Shown: positions 10,956-21,812, numbered from the stretch's first letter. The stretch: DNA of 64,000 nt from Rouxiella silvae (GCF_002093625.1 NZ_MRWD01000012.1:34375-98374); one strand, 5' to 3'. Notes: generated by a model not told the origin, from the letters alone. Program-made: numbers and translations.

Positions 10956-11068
10956 TGCCGACGTGAGGGGAGATCCTCTAGCCCTTATGTTGATCCCCTC
11001 CCCTTTCGGGGAAGGGGGAAATTGGCGTAATGCCTGCCATGAGCGAAGGGACATCATGGGTTAGTGCA

Positions 11069-12109
11069 TTACTCCTGCGCAGGTGGGTTTGCCAACGCTT
11101 TTAACAGCGGCAGCAGAATTCTGACGCTGTCTTTTTCACGTTTTTCGATACGCCCTGGCAGATAGCGGTCGAGATACTGCAGATTATCAATCTGCCCCTG
11201 ATAACGGCTGGTGCCGGTAGGGAAATGCGGACTGATTGCCCGCTGTTGAAGCCCGTCTTTTTTCCCCAGTCGCCAGTCGCTGGCTGACACCAACAGCAGC
11301 GGAATGTGTTCACCGTCTAAGGCTTTCATCCCTTCACAGCAACTGGTGCCCGTTGGGCTGGTAGTGGCCGCAATTCGTAATCCACGCGCGATGCTTAGCG
11401 CCTTGTCGCGGGTCAGTTTAGCGACGGCCGCCGAAGTGTTGACGCCGCTGCTGAAATAGAGCTGGTCACCGACAATCAGCGAATTGATATGAATAACCAG
11501 CAGCGTGCGCTTTTTCTCCTGCGGATTAAGATTGGCAAGATAGTCGCTAGCACCTTGCTCGCCGCTTTCTTGGGCGCTTAACGCCACGAAGCGTAGACTG
11601 TAATGCGTAGGCAGTTTGCTCATCCGATCGGCAAGCTCAAGCATTACGCCGACGCCAGAGGCGTTGTCATCAACGCCCTGCAGAGTCAGGCCGCCGAGAT
11701 TGCGGTCACTGTCTTCATCGCTTTGCGGCAGATAAGTATCAAAATGCGCCACGATTACGATTTGCTGAGGGACTATTCCTACGCGGTCGGCAATGACCGA
11801 AGTGGCGTGAACAGTGTGCCAGTTCTGACGCCCGTCCTGACTGGTGTAAAGGTATTTTGCGTCAAAGGCGTGCAGGCGGCTTTGGTAACCCATCTTGTTC
11901 AGGGTTTGATTGAGGTAGTCAGCAGCGATAATCTCGGCAGGACTGCCGGCCATTCTGCCGGGGAAATAGGTCGCGATATGTCGCGTTTGCTGGCCTGCTA
12001 TCTGGCCTAGTGCTGGATTTTTTAATGATTGGCCCACGGCAGAAGCTGCGTATAAGCCGCTCAGCGTTAATATCAGTGCCGAACGCGCTACGTGGTGAAA
12101 AGAAAACAT
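11069..12109 (-). CDS. iap: Iap-like M28 aminopeptidase homologue with altered active-site residues
   Basis: A 346-residue protein with a signal peptide (cleavage probably after about residue 26), matching E. coli Iap (alkaline phosphatase isozyme conversion aminopeptidase, periplasm) along its length: HIATYFPGRMAGSPAE, VAHFDTY, LGGLTLQGVDDNASG. The metal residues His122 and Asp148 remain. Where M28 enzymes have the pair Glu-Glu (E. coli Iap, recalled as SGEEEG) this protein has Ala-Gln180-Glu181 (SAQESG). The expected metal Asp (recalled NLDNLIVGD) is Asn209 (HINSLIVGD). The C-terminal segment 300-314 (IDNLQYLD) has no histidine. Catalysis may therefore be lost or changed. The frame is intact. 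It converges on cysH and diverges from cysG. Confidence 0.85.
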   Translation of the reverse strand: MFSFHHVARSALILTLSGLYAASAVGQSLKNPALGQIAGQQTRHIATYFPGRMAGSPAEIIAADYLNQTLNKMGYQSRLHAFDAKYLYTSQDGRQNWHTVHATSVIADRVGIVPQQIVIVAHFDTYLPQSDEDSDRNLGGLTLQGVDDNASGVGVMLELADRMSKLPTHYSLRFVALSAQESGEQGASDYLANLNPQEKKRTLLVIHINSLIVGDQLYFSSGVNTSAAVAKLTRDKALSIARGLRIAATTSPTGTSCCEGMKALDGEHIPLLLVSASDWRLGKKDGLQQRAISPHFPTGTSRYQGQIDNLQYLDRYLPGRIEKREKDSVRILLPLLKALANPPAQE

Positions 12110-12317
12110 ACTGAAAATCCTTAGTCAGGCGTCCTTTAGTGGTGAGACAGTTAGTATGCGATTGTGTGGCAAATTTAACAATTTACAGTTTTCTCAAAAT
12201 GAGCTTTTTCAGGGCTATATTCCATTCTGGAACTAATCATTCCATTTCATCATTTCATCTGGATAACGGCCTAGCCGTATAGTCATATTATGGATTTACT
12301 TATGCTAAAAGGTTGCT

Positions 12318-13742
12318 GTGGACTATCTCCCTATATTTGCTGACCTTAAACAACGCCCTGTGTTGGTCGTGGGTGGGGGCGAAGTGGCGGCGCGTAAAAT
12401 TGATCTTCTTCTGCGCGCAGGTGCGCAGGTGCGGGTAGTGGCGCAATCACTTTCTTCTGAAGTTGAACATCTTCGACTTCAGTCGGCCATTCAGTGGCTG
12501 GCAGAGTCATTTACTGCCGACCAGCTTGACGACGTTTTTTTGGTGATTGCCGCAACCGATGACGCTGTGCTAAATGCGCAAGTGTATGAAGAAGCCAATC
12601 AACGGCGCGTACTGGCCAACGTGGTGGACGATCAGCCTAAGTGCTCGTTTATCTTTCCTTCTATTGTCGATCGCTCGCCAATCGTGGTGGCTATTTCTTC
12701 CAGCGGTCAGGCGCCCGTGCTGGCAAGAATGCTGCGCGAGAAACTTGAAACGCTACTCCCTGCTAGCATTGGCAAAATGGCAGAGATTGCAGGCAACTGG
12801 CGTGAACGTGTTAAACAACGCTTTAGCATGATGTCTGCGCGCCGTCGTTTCTGGGAACAGGCTTTTGACGGCAACTTCGCGTCATTGAGTGCCGGCGGTC
12901 AGTTCGCCGAGGCGGAGCAGGCGTTGCAAGACCTGCTAGACGCGCCCGACGACGCCACGCATAAAGGCTTGGTGACGCTAGTGGGCGCGGGGCCGGGTGA
13001 CCCTGGATTGCTAACCCTGCGTGGTTTACAGGTTATGCAACAGGCCGACGTGGTGCTTTATGATTTTCTGGTCAGCCCGGAAGTGCTGGATCTCGTCCGG
13101 CGTGATGCTGAAAAAATCTGTGTCGGCAAGCAGGCCGGTAATCATCTGGTCGTGCAGGAAGAGACCAATCGCTTATTGGTTGAATTGGCAAAACAGGGCA
13201 AGAAAGTGGTCAGGCTAAAAGGCGGTGACCCGTTTATTTTTGGCCGCGGTGGCGAAGAGCTTGAAGTGGTCGCGGCCGCCGGTATTCCATTCCAAGTGGT
13301 GCCAGGCATTACCGCAGCAGCAGGCGCAACGGCCTATGCCGGCATTCCGCTGACCCATCGTGAACGCGCACAGAGCGTGATGTTTATTACTGGCCAGATC
13401 CGCACCGACGGTGACGGTCTGCAGTGGTCCGAACTGGCAAAAGGGCAACAGACGCTGGCAATTTATATGGGCGCGATGAAGGCCGCGGAAATAAGTCAGC
13501 AACTGATTGCTCACGGCCGTGGCGCCGAGACGCCGGTGGCGGTGATATCGCGTGGTACCCGTCCTGACCAGCTGGTGCTCACCGGCACACTGCAACATCT
13601 CGAACAATTAGCCCAACAGGCGCCTTCACCGGCCCTGCTGGTTATTGGTGAAGTGGTAGAGCTTCATCACCAACTCGCCTGGTTTGGGCATCATCCAGAG
13701 ACTGCCGGCGCACAGCGCCCGACGGTCGTGAATTTGGCTTAA
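12318..13742 (+). CDS. cysG: siroheme synthase CysG (multifunctional)
   Basis: Makes siroheme from uroporphyrinogen III in three steps. The N-terminal half (about 1-210) is the precorrin-2 dehydrogenase/ferrochelatase, with the NAD motif [11 protein letters not shown]. The C-terminal half is the uroporphyrinogen-III methyltransferase, with [33 protein letters not shown] and [22 protein letters not shown]. It has 474 residues (E. coli 457). The start is GTG (GTG GAC TAT), which aligns with the E. coli start MDHLPIF. It lies 9 bp before cysD, so it appears to be co-transcribed with cysDNC, placing cofactor supply in the sulfate-assimilation operon. Confidence 0.96.
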   Translation: MDYLPIFADLKQRPVLVVGGGEVAARKIDLLLRAGAQVRVVAQSLSSEVEHLRLQSAIQWLAESFTADQLDDVFLVIAATDDAVLNAQVYEEANQRRVLANVVDDQPKCSFIFPSIVDRSPIVVAISSSGQAPVLARMLREKLETLLPASIGKMAEIAGNWRERVKQRFSMMSARRRFWEQAFDGNFASLSAGGQFAEAEQALQDLLDAPDDATHKGLVTLVGAGPGDPGLLTLRGLQVMQQADVVLYDFLVSPEVLDLVRRDAEKICVGKQAGNHLVVQEETNRLLVELAKQGKKVVRLKGGDPFIFGRGGEELEVVAAAGIPFQVVPGITAAAGATAYAGIPLTHRERAQSVMFITGQIRTDGDGLQWSELAKGQQTLAIYMGAMKAAEISQQLIAHGRGAETPVAVISRGTRPDQLVLTGTLQHLEQLAQQAPSPALLVIGEVVELHHQLAWFGHHPETAGAQRPTVVNLA

Positions 13743-13751
13743 GGATCTGAT

Positions 13752-14660
13752 ATGGACGAAAAACGACTCACCCATTTACGGCAGCTGGAGGCGGAAAGCA
13801 TCCATATTATCCGCGAAGTAGCGGCTGAATTTGCCAATCCGGTAATGATGTACTCCATCGGCAAAGACTCTTCCGTGATGCTGCATTTGGCGCGCAAGGC
13901 GTTTTTCCCCGGCACGCTGCCGTTCCCGCTGCTGCACGTTGATACCGGCTGGAAGTTCAAAGAGATGTACGAGTTCCGCGATCGCACCGCTAAAAACTAT
14001 GGCTTCGAGCTGCTGGTGCATAAAAATCCAGAAGGCGTGGCGATGGGCATCAACCCGTTTGTTCACGGCAGTGCCAAGCACACGGACATCATGAAAACGG
14101 AAGGCCTGAAGCAGGCATTAAACAAATACGGTTTTGATGCTGCCTTCGGTGGCGCACGTCGCGATGAAGAGAAATCTCGTGCCAAAGAGCGAATTTATTC
14201 GTTCCGCGACCGTTTCCATCGTTGGGATCCAAAAAATCAGCGTCCTGAGCTGTGGCACAACTATAACGGCCAGATTAACAAGGGCGAAAGTATTCGCGTG
14301 TTCCCGCTCTCCAACTGGACCGAGTTGGATATTTGGCAGTACATCTACTTGGAAAACATCGAAATTGTTCCGCTGTATCTGGCCGCGCCGCGTCCGGTAC
14401 TTGAGCGCGACGGCATGTTGCTGATGATTGACGACGATCGCATCGCTTTGCAGCCGGGCGAACAGATTGAAGAGAAAATGGTCCGTTTCCGTACCTTGGG
14501 ATGCTGGCCGCTGACCGGTGCGGTAGAGTCCGAAGCGCAAACGCTGCCGGAAATCATCGAGGAGATGCTGGTTTCAACTACCAGCGAGCGTCAGGGGCGT
14601 GCCATCGACCGCGATCAGTCGGGTTCGATGGAGCTTAAAAAGCGTCAAGGGTATTTCTAA
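13752..14660 (+). CDS. cysD: sulfate adenylyltransferase subunit 2 CysD
   Basis: Catalytic subunit of ATP sulfurylase, forming APS from sulfate and ATP. It has 302 residues, the E. coli length. The PP-loop motif [16 protein letters not shown] binds ATP, and [15 protein letters not shown] is typical of the family. It is the second gene of cysG-cysD-cysN-cysC, with 12 bp to cysN and a ribosome site (AAGGAG) in the gap. Confidence 0.98.
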   Translation: MDEKRLTHLRQLEAESIHIIREVAAEFANPVMMYSIGKDSSVMLHLARKAFFPGTLPFPLLHVDTGWKFKEMYEFRDRTAKNYGFELLVHKNPEGVAMGINPFVHGSAKHTDIMKTEGLKQALNKYGFDAAFGGARRDEEKSRAKERIYSFRDRFHRWDPKNQRPELWHNYNGQINKGESIRVFPLSNWTELDIWQYIYLENIEIVPLYLAAPRPVLERDGMLLMIDDDRIALQPGEQIEEKMVRFRTLGCWPLTGAVESEAQTLPEIIEEMLVSTTSERQGRAIDRDQSGSMELKKRQGYF

Positions 14661-14672
14661 GGAGCACGGACT

Positions 14673-16100
14673 ATGAATAACGCAATTGCACAACAAATCG
14701 CTGAGCAGGGTGGTGTTGAAGCTTACCTGCACGCGCAACAGCACAAAAGTCTGCTTCGCTTCCTGACCTGTGGCAGTGTGGATGACGGCAAAAGTACGCT
14801 GATAGGCCGCCTGTTGCACGACACGCGTCAGATTTATGAAGATCAGCTCTCTTCGCTGCATAATGACAGCAAGCGTCACGGCACTCAGGGCGAGAAAATT
14901 GACCTCGCGCTGCTGGTGGACGGCCTGCAGGCCGAGCGTGAGCAGGGCATTACCATCGACGTGGCCTATCGCTATTTCTCCACCGAGAAGCGTAAATTTA
15001 TCATCGCCGATACGCCGGGGCACGAGCAATACACCCGCAATATGGCAACCGGCGCCTCAACCTGTGACCTGGCTATTCTTTTGATCGACGCGCGCAAAGG
15101 CGTGCTGGACCAAACCCGACGCCACAGCTTTATTGCGACGCTGCTGGGCATTCGTCATCTGGTGGTAGCGGTCAATAAAATGGATCTAGTTGACTACAGC
15201 GAAGCGGTTTTCGAGCAGTTTAAGCAAGACTACCTGACCTTTGCCGAGCAGTTGCCCACCGATCTGGACATTAAATTTGTGCCGCTGTCTGCCCTTGAAG
15301 GCGACAATGTGGCCACCGAAAGCCAGAAGATGCCGTGGTACAGCGGCCCGACGCTGCTTGATGTGCTGGAAACCGTTAACGTGATTAACGTGCGTGAACA
15401 GCAGCCAATGCGTTTCCCTGTGCAGTACGTTAACCGTCCTAATCTCGATTTCAGAGGATATGCCGGTACGCTGGCCTCGGGATCGGTGCGTGTGGGTCAA
15501 AAGGTGAAAGTATTGCCTTCTGGCGTTGAGTCTAGCGTCGCGCGCATTGTGACCTTCGACGGCGACTTGCAGCAGGCCTGGGCCGGCGATGCTGTGACGC
15601 TGGTGCTTGATACCGAGGTTGATATTAGCCGCGGCGATACGCTGGTTGATGCCAACGAAACGGTTAAGCCGGTGCAGAATGCCAAAGTGGACGTGGTATG
15701 GATGGCAGAACAGCCGTTGAGCGTCGGTCAGAGTTACGACATTAAGGTGGGTGGCAAGAAAGCGCGTGCCCGCGTTGAAAACATTGAATATCAGGTTGAG
15801 ATAAACTCGCTGACTCAGCGCGTGGTCGACAACCTGCCGTTAAACGGCATTGGTTTGGTGGAACTGGCCTTTGATGAACCTCTGCTTCTCGACAACTACC
15901 AGCAAAATGCGGTTACCGGCGGGCTGATCTTTATCGACCGCCTGACCAACGTCACTGTGGGCGCAGGTTTAGTGCGCGAGCCGTTGGAAGAGGTTTATCA
16001 GGAGAAGGATGCCTTTAGCGCCTTTGAACTGGAACTTAACGCGCTGGTTCGCCGCCACTTCCCGCACTGGGGCGCCCGCGATCTGTTGGGTGGCAAGTAA
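14673..16100 (+). CDS. cysN: sulfate adenylyltransferase subunit 1 CysN (GTPase)
   Basis: EF-Tu-like GTPase subunit that couples GTP hydrolysis to APS formation by CysD. It has 475 residues (E. coli 475). The G motifs are visible in order: GSVDDGKST (G1), [13 protein letters not shown] (G3), VNKMDLV (G4). EF-Tu-type beta-barrel domains follow. It is not fused to APS kinase, because cysC is a separate gene 19 bp downstream. Confidence 0.98.
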   Translation: MNNAIAQQIAEQGGVEAYLHAQQHKSLLRFLTCGSVDDGKSTLIGRLLHDTRQIYEDQLSSLHNDSKRHGTQGEKIDLALLVDGLQAEREQGITIDVAYRYFSTEKRKFIIADTPGHEQYTRNMATGASTCDLAILLIDARKGVLDQTRRHSFIATLLGIRHLVVAVNKMDLVDYSEAVFEQFKQDYLTFAEQLPTDLDIKFVPLSALEGDNVATESQKMPWYSGPTLLDVLETVNVINVREQQPMRFPVQYVNRPNLDFRGYAGTLASGSVRVGQKVKVLPSGVESSVARIVTFDGDLQQAWAGDAVTLVLDTEVDISRGDTLVDANETVKPVQNAKVDVVWMAEQPLSVGQSYDIKVGGKKARARVENIEYQVEINSLTQRVVDNLPLNGIGLVELAFDEPLLLDNYQQNAVTGGLIFIDRLTNVTVGAGLVREPLEEVYQEKDAFSAFELELNALVRRHFPHWGARDLLGGK

Positions 16101-16119
16101 TTGGCTGGAGAATAAAAGT

Positions 16120-16725
16120 ATGGCCTTACAGGACGAAAATATCGTCTGGCATCCGCACGCGGTAACGCGTGCGGATCGCGAAAAACAGCACGGACACCAG
16201 GGCGTAGTACTGTGGTTTACCGGTCTCTCGGGATCGGGAAAATCCACAGTGGCCGGTGCGCTGGAACAGGCACTTTTCAGCCTGGGCGTCAGTACTTATC
16301 TGCTGGATGGTGACAATGTAAGACACGGACTGTGCCGTGATTTGGGTTTTTCGGATAACGATCGCCGTGAAAATATTCGCCGCGTCGGCGAGGTCGCTAG
16401 GCTGATGGTGGATGCCGGTCAGGTGGTGCTTACTGCGTTTATTTCTCCCCATCGCGCTGAGCGCGAAATGGTGCGTGAGTTATTGGATAACGGGCAGTTT
16501 ATCGAAGTTTTTGTCGATACGCCGCTGGCTATCTGTGAGGCGCGTGACCCGAAGGGTTTGTACAAGAAAGCCCGCGCCGGAGATCTGAAAAATTTCACGG
16601 GAATCGACTCTGTTTACGAGGCGCCGTTAGAGGCAGATGTTCATCTTGACGGTGAACAATTAGTAACACATTTGGTCCCGCAATTATTAGATGTACTGCG
16701 TCGCCGAGGTATTATCAATTCCTGA
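16120..16725 (+). CDS. cysC: adenylyl-sulfate kinase CysC
   Basis: Phosphorylates APS to PAPS. From ATG 16120 the protein has 201 residues, as in E. coli, beginning [13 protein letters not shown]. The frame extends upstream into cysN, but this ATG matches the family and has a GGAG site before it. The P-loop is GLSGSGKST, the lid/APS-binding region is [17 protein letters not shown], and the motif [14 protein letters not shown] follows. It is the last enzyme gene of the cysG-cysDNC operon. Confidence 0.97.
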   Translation: MALQDENIVWHPHAVTRADREKQHGHQGVVLWFTGLSGSGKSTVAGALEQALFSLGVSTYLLDGDNVRHGLCRDLGFSDNDRRENIRRVGEVARLMVDAGQVVLTAFISPHRAEREMVRELLDNGQFIEVFVDTPLAICEARDPKGLYKKARAGDLKNFTGIDSVYEAPLEADVHLDGEQLVTHLVPQLLDVLRRRGIINS

Positions 16726-16786
16726 ATGTTGCTGGCAAAACGTCGAAGAGCGTGCCGGTTTACAGTGATAAAACAGGGGTTGGAAT

Positions 16787-17122
16787 ATGCAAACGTTAAG
16801 TCAGTTATTCACCGACATTACACGTAAGAAACAGACGGAAGAGGAAAAGGAAGAACCTTCTTACTCGATGCTGGGCGGCTGCTCAGGTTTCGTCTTTTTT
16901 TGGCTGGCGCTCGCAATCCCCTTTCTCGTCTATGGCTCTAATACACTGTTTTTTCTTCTTTATACCTGGCCGTTCTTTATCGCGCTGATGCCGATATCCG
17001 TTCTTATCGGTATAGCCTTCAGCATGCTGTTTAGCGGCAGCGTTTGGAAGACAGTGCCGCTGACCGGATTGGTGGTTATCGGTATGTTCTGGACTGTATT
17101 CTCCTTTCTCAGCGGCTGGTAG
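16787..17122 (+). CDS. ygbE: DUF3561 inner-membrane protein YgbE
   Basis: A 111-residue protein with three predicted hydrophobic segments (about 27-50, 53-75 and 82-108) after a charged N-terminus. E. coli has the same small membrane protein (YgbE, DUF3561) between cysC and ftsB, so position supports the call. The function is unknown. It lies 61 bp after cysC and may be the tail of that operon. Confidence 0.85.
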   Translation: MQTLSQLFTDITRKKQTEEEKEEPSYSMLGGCSGFVFFWLALAIPFLVYGSNTLFFLLYTWPFFIALMPISVLIGIAFSMLFSGSVWKTVPLTGLVVIGMFWTVFSFLSGW

Positions 17123-17292
17123 CGTCGCCCTAGTGGTCTTCCTCGACGTGTTTTGCCTATTCAATCACCGTTTTAGGCGTCTTTTCTGCACTTATTCTTA
17201 AGTTAACGCCTAATCTGCACGCCAATTTCCCCTTCACTGTGGAGTCAGAGTGAAAGTTGTGGGATGATTGAGCGGCTTTTTCAGGGGGCGGA

Positions 17293-17622
17293 ATGGGCAA
17301 ATTAACGCTGCTATTATTGATTATTCTTGGCTGGCTTCAGTATTCACTGTGGTTGGGTAAGAACGGTATTCACGATTACGTGCGGGTTAACGATGATGTT
17401 GAGGTCCAACAGGCCAGCAACAGCAAACTTAAATCACGCAATGACCAACTCTTCGCAGAGATCGACGACCTTAACGGGGGTCAGGAGGCGATTGAGGAAC
17501 GCGCACGCAACGAGCTGGGCATGATCAAGCCCGGTGAGAGCTTCTATCGCCTTGTGCCAGACCAAAATAAGCACAATCAGGCTTCCAACGCTACGCAAGT
17601 AAGAATTAACAATAATCCATGA
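17293..17622 (+). CDS. ftsB: cell division protein FtsB
   Basis: Bitopic divisome protein that forms a complex with FtsL and FtsQ at mid-cell. It has 109 residues (E. coli 103). One N-terminal membrane segment (about 3-21, [17 protein letters not shown]) is followed by a periplasmic coiled coil (about 30-70) and the conserved end [16 protein letters not shown]. The stop overlaps the ispD start by four bases (ATGA), as is usual in enterobacteria. Confidence 0.95.
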   Translation: MGKLTLLLLIILGWLQYSLWLGKNGIHDYVRVNDDVEVQQASNSKLKSRNDQLFAEIDDLNGGQEAIEERARNELGMIKPGESFYRLVPDQNKHNQASNATQVRINNNP

Positions 17623-18338
17623 GTCACTCAGCCGTCTCCTTGGCCGATATCGTGGCGGTATTGCCTGCCGCCGGTATTGGCAGCCGCATGCAAAGCGAAC
17701 GCCCAAAACAATACCTGACTATCGAGGGTAAAACCCTGCTTGAGCACGCCATTAGCGCGCTGCTGCGCAGTCCTCGTGTACAAAAAGTCATTGTTGCTAT
17801 TAGCCCGCAGGACACCTTCTTTGCCGAACTGCCCATTGCCTGCGATGCGCGGGTCAAGGCTGTGATCGGTGGTGCTCAGCGTGCCGACTCCGTTTTGGCA
17901 GGGTTGCAGCACGCGGGTGATGCCGACTGGGTACTGGTGCACGACGCTGCTCGGCCTTGTTTACACATTGATGATTTGCATCGTTTGTTGGCCATCAGTG
18001 AGACCAGCAAAGTGGGGGGGATTTTGGCCGCCCCGGTGCGCGACACGATGAAGCGAGGCGAGCCCGGCATTGAAAAAATCGCCCACACGGTTGATCGTGA
18101 AGATCTCTGGCACGCCCTAACGCCGCAATTTTTTCCATTGGATCTGCTAAAAGCCTGCCTTGCGCGCGCGCTTGATGAAGGCGCCACCGTTACGGATGAG
18201 GCCTCTGCGCTGGAATACTGCGGTTATCATCCGCAGTTAGTGGCAGGCAGGTCAGATAATATTAAAGTTACCCGTCCAGAAGATCTGGCACTGGCAGCAT
18301 TCTATTTAACTCAGTTGCACCAAGAGGAGAGCGCATAA
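17619..18338 (+). CDS. ispD: 2-C-methyl-D-erythritol 4-phosphate cytidylyltransferase IspD
   Basis: Third step of the MEP isoprenoid pathway: forms CDP-methylerythritol from MEP and CTP. It has 239 residues (E. coli 236). The nucleotidyltransferase loop [19 protein letters not shown] lies near the N-terminus, and [10 protein letters not shown] and [14 protein letters not shown] are conserved. It overlaps ftsB by four bases and ispF by one base, so ftsB-ispD-ispF forms a tightly coupled unit. Confidence 0.97.
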   Translation: MSHSAVSLADIVAVLPAAGIGSRMQSERPKQYLTIEGKTLLEHAISALLRSPRVQKVIVAISPQDTFFAELPIACDARVKAVIGGAQRADSVLAGLQHAGDADWVLVHDAARPCLHIDDLHRLLAISETSKVGGILAAPVRDTMKRGEPGIEKIAHTVDREDLWHALTPQFFPLDLLKACLARALDEGATVTDEASALEYCGYHPQLVAGRSDNIKVTRPEDLALAAFYLTQLHQEESA

Positions 18339-18811
18339 TGCGTATCGGTCACGGTTTTGATGTTCATAAATTTGGTGGCGAAGGCCCTTTGGTGATTGGC
18401 GGCGTGCGTATCCCGTTTGAAAAGGGACTGCTGGCACACTCCGACGGTGACGTTGCACTGCACGCCGCGACTGATGCACTGTTGGGCGCGGCTGCGCTCG
18501 GCGATATCGGCAAACTGTTCCCAGACACCGACCCCGCTTATAAAGGCGCAGACAGTCGCGAACTGCTGCGTGAAGCGTATCGCCAGATTCAGGCCAAAGG
18601 CTATCGTTTGGGCAATCTCGACATCACAATTATTGCTCAGGCACCAAAAATGCTGCCACATGTGCCGCAGATGCGTATTTTCATCGCCGAAGATTTGGGT
18701 TGCCACATGGACGATATCAATGTGAAGGCCACTACCACCGAAAAGCTGGGCTTTACCGGCCGCGGTGAAGGCATCGCCTGCGAAGCGGTTGCGCTATTGA
18801 TCAAGGCCTGA
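18338..18811 (+). CDS. ispF: 2-C-methyl-D-erythritol 2,4-cyclodiphosphate synthase IspF
   Basis: Fifth step of the MEP pathway. It has 157 residues (E. coli 159). The metal and substrate motifs [10 protein letters not shown] and [28 protein letters not shown] are intact, as is the C-terminal [16 protein letters not shown]. It starts within the ispD stop (TAATG) and is followed 4 bp later by truD. Confidence 0.98.
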   Translation: MRIGHGFDVHKFGGEGPLVIGGVRIPFEKGLLAHSDGDVALHAATDALLGAAALGDIGKLFPDTDPAYKGADSRELLREAYRQIQAKGYRLGNLDITIIAQAPKMLPHVPQMRIFIAEDLGCHMDDINVKATTTEKLGFTGRGEGIACEAVALLIKA

Positions 18812-18815
18812 TGCC

Positions 18816-19862
18816 ATGGATATGAATAATCTGACCTGGCTTTACGGCAAGCCGCTGTCAAACGGCACGCTGAAGGCTCATCCGCAAGATTTCATCGTTG
18901 AGGAAGATCTTGGCTTTGAGCCGGACGGTGAGGGCGAGCATCTGCTGGTTCGCATCCGTAAAACGGGCTGCAATACGCAGTTCGTGGCCGAACAGCTGGC
19001 ACGTTTTGCTGGTGTTCATCCGCGCTCGGTCAGTTATGCCGGTCTTAAAGACCGTCACGCCGTTACCGAACAGTGGTTTTGCGTTCATCTTCCGGGTAAA
19101 GCCAGTCCTGATATGAGCACCTTTGTGCTTGAGGGCTGTGAAGTGGTGCGCCATGCGCGTCATCTGAAAAAGATGCGTATCGGCACTTTGAAGGGCAACG
19201 CCTTCACGCTGGTGCTGCGTAATCTGACTGATCTTGCCGATATACAGCAGCGTCTTGAAAAGATTACCGTTCACGGTGTGCCAAATTATTTTGGCGTTCA
19301 GCGATTTGGCCGCGGTGGTAATAATCTGGTTCAGGCCACGCGCTGGGCCAAAGATGAAATTCACGTTAAAGAGCGGCCGAAGCGCAGCTTTTATCTTTCT
19401 GCCAGCCGCAGTGCAATGTTTAATATTATTGCCAGCCAACGCCTTGGCCAAGATTTAATGAAAACTGCGATGCTGGGCGATGCACTGCAACTTAGCGGTC
19501 GCGGTAGCTGGTTTGTGGCGAAAGAAGACGAACTGGAGTCTGTGCAATCTCGCGTTGCCAGCGGCGAATTGTTAATTACAGCGCCGCTGCCTGGCGACGG
19601 TCCTTTGGGGACGCAGCATGAAGCTGAAGCTTTTGAACTGAGCTGCATTGAAGACCAAACGGCATTACTTTCGCTGCTCAAACGCGAGCGCGTTGAGCCT
19701 GCACGCAGAGCAATTATGCTGCATCCGCAGAATATCAGTTGGAAACCGCTGGATGAGGCGACGCTAGAGCTTAAGTTCTGGCTTCCTGCCGGAAGTTTCG
19801 CGACCAGTCTGGTGCGAGAATTAATGGGTCAGGGTGAAGCGGAAGCCGATATCGGCGAATAA
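18816..19862 (+). CDS. truD: tRNA pseudouridine(13) synthase TruD
   Basis: Makes pseudouridine-13 in tRNA-Glu. It has 348 residues (E. coli 349). The catalytic aspartate is in [13 protein letters not shown], and the TruD signature [14 protein letters not shown] is intact. The C-terminus [17 protein letters not shown] is conserved. In E. coli the next gene, surE, starts at the end of truD. Here truD ends in a terminator shared with an opposite-strand chitinase, and surE begins 2.36 kb further on. Confidence 0.97.
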   Translation: MDMNNLTWLYGKPLSNGTLKAHPQDFIVEEDLGFEPDGEGEHLLVRIRKTGCNTQFVAEQLARFAGVHPRSVSYAGLKDRHAVTEQWFCVHLPGKASPDMSTFVLEGCEVVRHARHLKKMRIGTLKGNAFTLVLRNLTDLADIQQRLEKITVHGVPNYFGVQRFGRGGNNLVQATRWAKDEIHVKERPKRSFYLSASRSAMFNIIASQRLGQDLMKTAMLGDALQLSGRGSWFVAKEDELESVQSRVASGELLITAPLPGDGPLGTQHEAEAFELSCIEDQTALLSLLKRERVEPARRAIMLHPQNISWKPLDEATLELKFWLPAGSFATSLVRELMGQGEAEADIGE

Positions 19863-19886
19863 CGTTGCCTTTAGCCACTGAAAACG

Positions 19887-19920
19887 TATAAAAAGCCGGG
19901 TTACCGGCTTTTTATATTTT
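19887..19920. terminator. bidirectional terminator between truD and the chitinase gene
   Basis: A 10-bp stem (AAAAAGCCGG / CCGGCTTTTT) with a 4-base loop is flanked by A-rich and T-rich tracts. It can therefore stop transcription from both of the convergent genes. Confidence 0.85.
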
Positions 19921-19934
19921 GTCGCGAAAAGTGA

Positions 19935-21812
19935 TTATTTAGTGACTTTGGTCCATGCTTGCTCCCACGCACTGCCGGTGGCTGGAGCATAAGCTGTGGC
20001 CGCCCCTTTACACCACGGAGTGTAAGGCCAAGGTTTGCACTGATAGGCGTTGCCGTCAGTTGCAGTCACGATATCGCCATCTTTGTAATCACTGCCTGCT
20101 TTATAGGCCGGATGTGACCCGCCGATGTCTTCACTTTTGTCTTTAGTGACTATTTGCAGAGCATCAGAGAGGGCAGACTTATTGCCTGATGCATCCGTCG
20201 CGCCGACCTGATAACGGTAGCGGGTATCTGGCGCAAGATTACTGTCCTCAAAGCTGGTCGCCGTTGACTTGTTTATCTTCTTGCCATCACGAAAAATCTC
20301 ATAGCCTGTCACTTTGACATTATCGGTTGACGCATTCCATTTCAGTACCAATGAACGGTCCGTTATCTGCGTTCCTACTAAGTGAGTAGGAATCGACGGA
20401 GCCAGTGTGTCATTAGCGGGAGCTTTTTCCGTTTTGATCATTAATTCATCGCTGGCAGCCGACTTATTATTTGCCGCATCAACAGCCGTGATGGTGTAGT
20501 GATACTCAACGTTTTCCTTTAAGTTTTTATCACTATATTGATTATGGGCAACGTCGGTAATTTTTATATTATTACGATAAACTTCATAATGATGCACGCC
20601 TGCAGCGCTATCGTCGATGGAGGCAGACCAGCTTAAATTGATGCTGCTTGCCGTTGCCAAGCCTTGTAGATGAGTCGGGATACTCGGTGCGGTGGTGTCT
20701 TTATCTGGCGTAACAATGGAATTATCACCGTAAATAAGCTTTTCATAAGCCTTGCGGAACTGTCCATTGAAGGGAACATGCGTGACATTTTTGCCTTCGT
20801 CCCAGTTTACTGACCAGGTCATCAGGCCACGCAAAGGCATACCTTCTTTTTCTAGATCTTTAAATACGCGGTAAACGTCTTCAGGCGTTTTTACAAAACC
20901 GGAACCTGCCGCCGAAGTATTGCTTGGTAATCCGATAACCAATTTATTCGACGGAATTTTTACTGCGGAAAGGCCGTGGGTATTGGCTATTAACTCTTTA
21001 CTGAAATGATAGAGAAATTCATATTTCTTACTGTCGTTATCTTGGGTGTAAATGATCCACCAACCGTCCTTTTGGGGATCTTCAGGTTGGAAACCAATAC
21101 CGAACGCACCCTGATTATAATATTGTGGAGCAATAAAATCGTAAAAACCCTCAAGGCTATTAATATAACCCGCATACTGTGGGTTAGCGGTGGTTAGATA
21201 GGGGATTTCCGGTGCCATACTAATAATAAAGTGTTTGTTCTGCTGTTCGTAATGCTTGCGGACTATTTTCAAAGCGGCAGGAATAACGGTTTCATTATCT
21301 GCTTTCTTAATTGCAGTTTGCTCAAGATCGATATCTAAGCCGTCAAAACCATAGGTATCGACGAGATCAATAATCTGGTCTGCAAATTTTTGTGTATCGC
21401 CATTTGCGGCATGCATCTCAATGTGAGCCTCTGCGCCACCAAGGGAAAGTAAAACGGCTTGACCGCGTTGGTTAAGCTCGGAGACTTCAGCACGAAAACT
21501 TTGTGCAGTTCCATAGAAAGGAACGAAAGTCGGCATGCTTTTACCGTCGGCAGACTTCATAAATGAAACCATGACAACATTGAATTCTTTTGGCGTCTCT
21601 TTCAGGTTCATCTTTTTAGGATAACCCCGAGCGAAATCACCAGAGAAACCCTGATCCCAATTATGCCAATATCCAACCATCAACTTCTTGCCTTCAATCG
21701 AGGGCATGGTATCCGCATAATCAGTGGTTGCAAACGCTACGCTGGAGAAACTTATCAAACCACAGAGTGCGATACTGGCGGCAAGTTTGGATTTACGCAT
21801 TATTTTTTTCAT
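19935..21812 (-). CDS. secreted GH18 chitinase with two FnIII domains and a C-terminal chitin-binding domain
   Basis: A 625-residue protein. Signal peptide at 1-28 (cut near VAFA). The GH18 barrel spans about 40-360, with the catalytic motif DGLDIDLE (157-164, proton donor Glu164), the upstream SLGG strand and the later SWSVNWD-type end of the barrel (MTWSVNWDEG). Two fibronectin type III domains follow at about 372-460 and 468-556, each beginning with 'APSIPTHL'. A CBM5/12-type domain with aromatic residues (YQCKPWPYTPWC) ends the protein at about 572-625. This layout suits hydrolysis of insoluble chitin outside the cell. It is inserted, opposite in direction, between truD and surE. The exact GH18 subfamily and secretion route are not readable from the sequence. 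Confidence 0.93.
   Translation of the reverse strand: MKKIMRKSKLAASIALCGLISFSSVAFATTDYADTMPSIEGKKLMVGYWHNWDQGFSGDFARGYPKKMNLKETPKEFNVVMVSFMKSADGKSMPTFVPFYGTAQSFRAEVSELNQRGQAVLLSLGGAEAHIEMHAANGDTQKFADQIIDLVDTYGFDGLDIDLEQTAIKKADNETVIPAALKIVRKHYEQQNKHFIISMAPEIPYLTTANPQYAGYINSLEGFYDFIAPQYYNQGAFGIGFQPEDPQKDGWWIIYTQDNDSKKYEFLYHFSKELIANTHGLSAVKIPSNKLVIGLPSNTSAAGSGFVKTPEDVYRVFKDLEKEGMPLRGLMTWSVNWDEGKNVTHVPFNGQFRKAYEKLIYGDNSIVTPDKDTTAPSIPTHLQGLATASSINLSWSASIDDSAAGVHHYEVYRNNIKITDVAHNQYSDKNLKENVEYHYTITAVDAANNKSAASDELMIKTEKAPANDTLAPSIPTHLVGTQITDRSLVLKWNASTDNVKVTGYEIFRDGKKINKSTATSFEDSNLAPDTRYRYQVGATDASGNKSALSDALQIVTKDKSEDIGGSHPAYKAGSDYKDGDIVTATDGNAYQCKPWPYTPWCKGAATAYAPATGSAWEQAWTKVTK

Noticed and set aside
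10994..11020. C-rich/G-rich hairpin after cysH (CCCCTCCCC / GGGGAAGGGG)
   Set aside because: The stem has a mismatch and no T-run follows, so I did not list it as an intrinsic terminator, although it may weaken read-through.
10956..11068. Search for CRISPR repeats or cas genes between cysH and iap, where E. coli has them
   Set aside because: The gap is only 113 bp and contains no spaced repeats.
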